In this document: positions 38,085 through 38,428 of the stretch, one piece after another | Layout: each line of letters opens with the position of its first letter | Numbering within the stretch: position 1 is the stretch's first letter | Assembly: GCA_000226015.1 (NCBI GenBank) | Contig: JH154719.1 | Span: forward strand, 5,790 to 44,217 | Reading direction: 5' to 3' | DNA: 38,428 nt | Origin: Mnemiopsis leidyi | Lineage: Eukaryota > Ctenophora > Tentaculata > Lobata > Bolinopsidae | The notes under the pieces: generated by a model | Databases searched by the model: none | Seen by the model: only the letters and a program-made list of their open reading frames with translations | What the model was told of the DNA's origin: nothing | Made by a program: the position numbers and the translations under genes

Positions 38085-38428
38085 AAAGGGAGAAGGACAG
38101 AAAAGATAGAAAGTCGACATAAAAAGAAAGAAAGCAAGAAAATTAAGAAAGAAAGAAAGAAAAAGGGAAAAAAGAAAAGACAAGAAAAATAAGAAAGAAA
38201 GACAGAAAGAGGGAAAAAGAAAGAAAGAAAAAAGAAAGAAAGAAAAAAAGAAAGAAAAAAGAAAGAAAGAATGAAAGAAAGAAACAAACAAACAAACAAA
38301 CAAACGAAGAAAGAAACAAAGAAAGAAAGAAACAAAGAAAGAGGGAAATCGCAGTGATTCCCGTTAGAATTACGGTAGACGGATATAATCTCGTCAAACG
38401 AGGGAAAGAAAGAAAGAAAGAAAGAAAG
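38085..38428 (+). repeat. GAAA-type purine microsatellite
   Basis: A long purine tract of GAAA/AAGA units, with AAAC interruptions near 38281-38305, runs to 38346. After about 50 bases of ordinary sequence it resumes as GAAA at 38403-38428 and continues past the window. Its complement gives long Phe/Ser/Leu-rich open frames that are not genes. Such tracts can form triplex DNA and vary in length. Confidence 0.95.

Noticed and set aside
38061..38397. Phe/Ser/Leu-rich minus-strand frames at the right end
   Set aside because: They are the complement of the GAAA purine microsatellite; composition alone explains them.

Overview
The window is nuclear DNA from an animal, most likely a marine invertebrate (cnidarian, placozoan, ctenophore or similar; the sequence does not decide). 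The reasons are many short exons with canonical GT-AG introns, AT-rich introns around GC-richer exons, and typical metazoan extracellular domains: F5/8C (discoidin-like), Ig-like, SRCR, Ly6 and 'SGKCW' trefoil-like lectin repeats. A NACHT-WD40 gene follows.

Layout. (1) Bases 1-168 are an open, hydrophilic tail of an exon or gene that enters from the left. (2) About 430-25184, + strand: one very large mosaic receptor gene. I reconstruct about 54 exons and roughly 3,100 codons. Nearly all exon lengths fit their reading phases; two junctions, near 11.7 kb and 13.5-13.7 kb, stay open. Order of parts: unassigned beta-rich domain, trefoil-like lectin repeats, F5/8C, Ig-like units, a GCYK-type Cys-rich domain, second F5/8C, Ig-like, second trefoil-like lectin, a series of Ig-like domains, a beta-rich stretch, two SRCR domains with an exon-encoded domain inside the second, a Ly6-type domain, and a hydrophobic C-terminal segment. 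(3) 25492-26904, - strand: a three-exon gene for a small secreted six-cysteine protein, convergent with the receptor gene. (4) About 26.9-29.2 kb: no confident gene. (5) 29226-35298, - strand: eight-exon gene for a 1,453-residue DUF4062-NACHT-WD40 STAND ATPase, TEP1/NWD1-like. (6) 35.3-38.4 kb: AT-rich DNA without a recognised gene, ending in a GAAA-type microsatellite.

The most striking signal is not a gene. In all three genes, exon-intron junctions have been locally tandemly duplicated, leaving extra copies of a donor or acceptor with a few bases of exon attached (2 to 12 copies, units 14-77 bp). At 14836-15306 the acceptor copy is repeated 12 times with spacings of 39, 42 or 45 bp, all multiples of three. 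The tract is stop-free in the frame of the downstream Ig exon, and most differences between copies fall at third codon positions. Splicing to any of the 12 acceptors would give an in-frame Ig domain with 0 to 11 extra 13-15-residue repeats. This looks like a splice-acceptor ladder that could diversify the receptor. The receptor's architecture and C-terminal anchor suggest recognition of carbohydrate or other cells, and an innate-type NACHT gene lies nearby; a joint role in immunity or self/non-self recognition is inference only.
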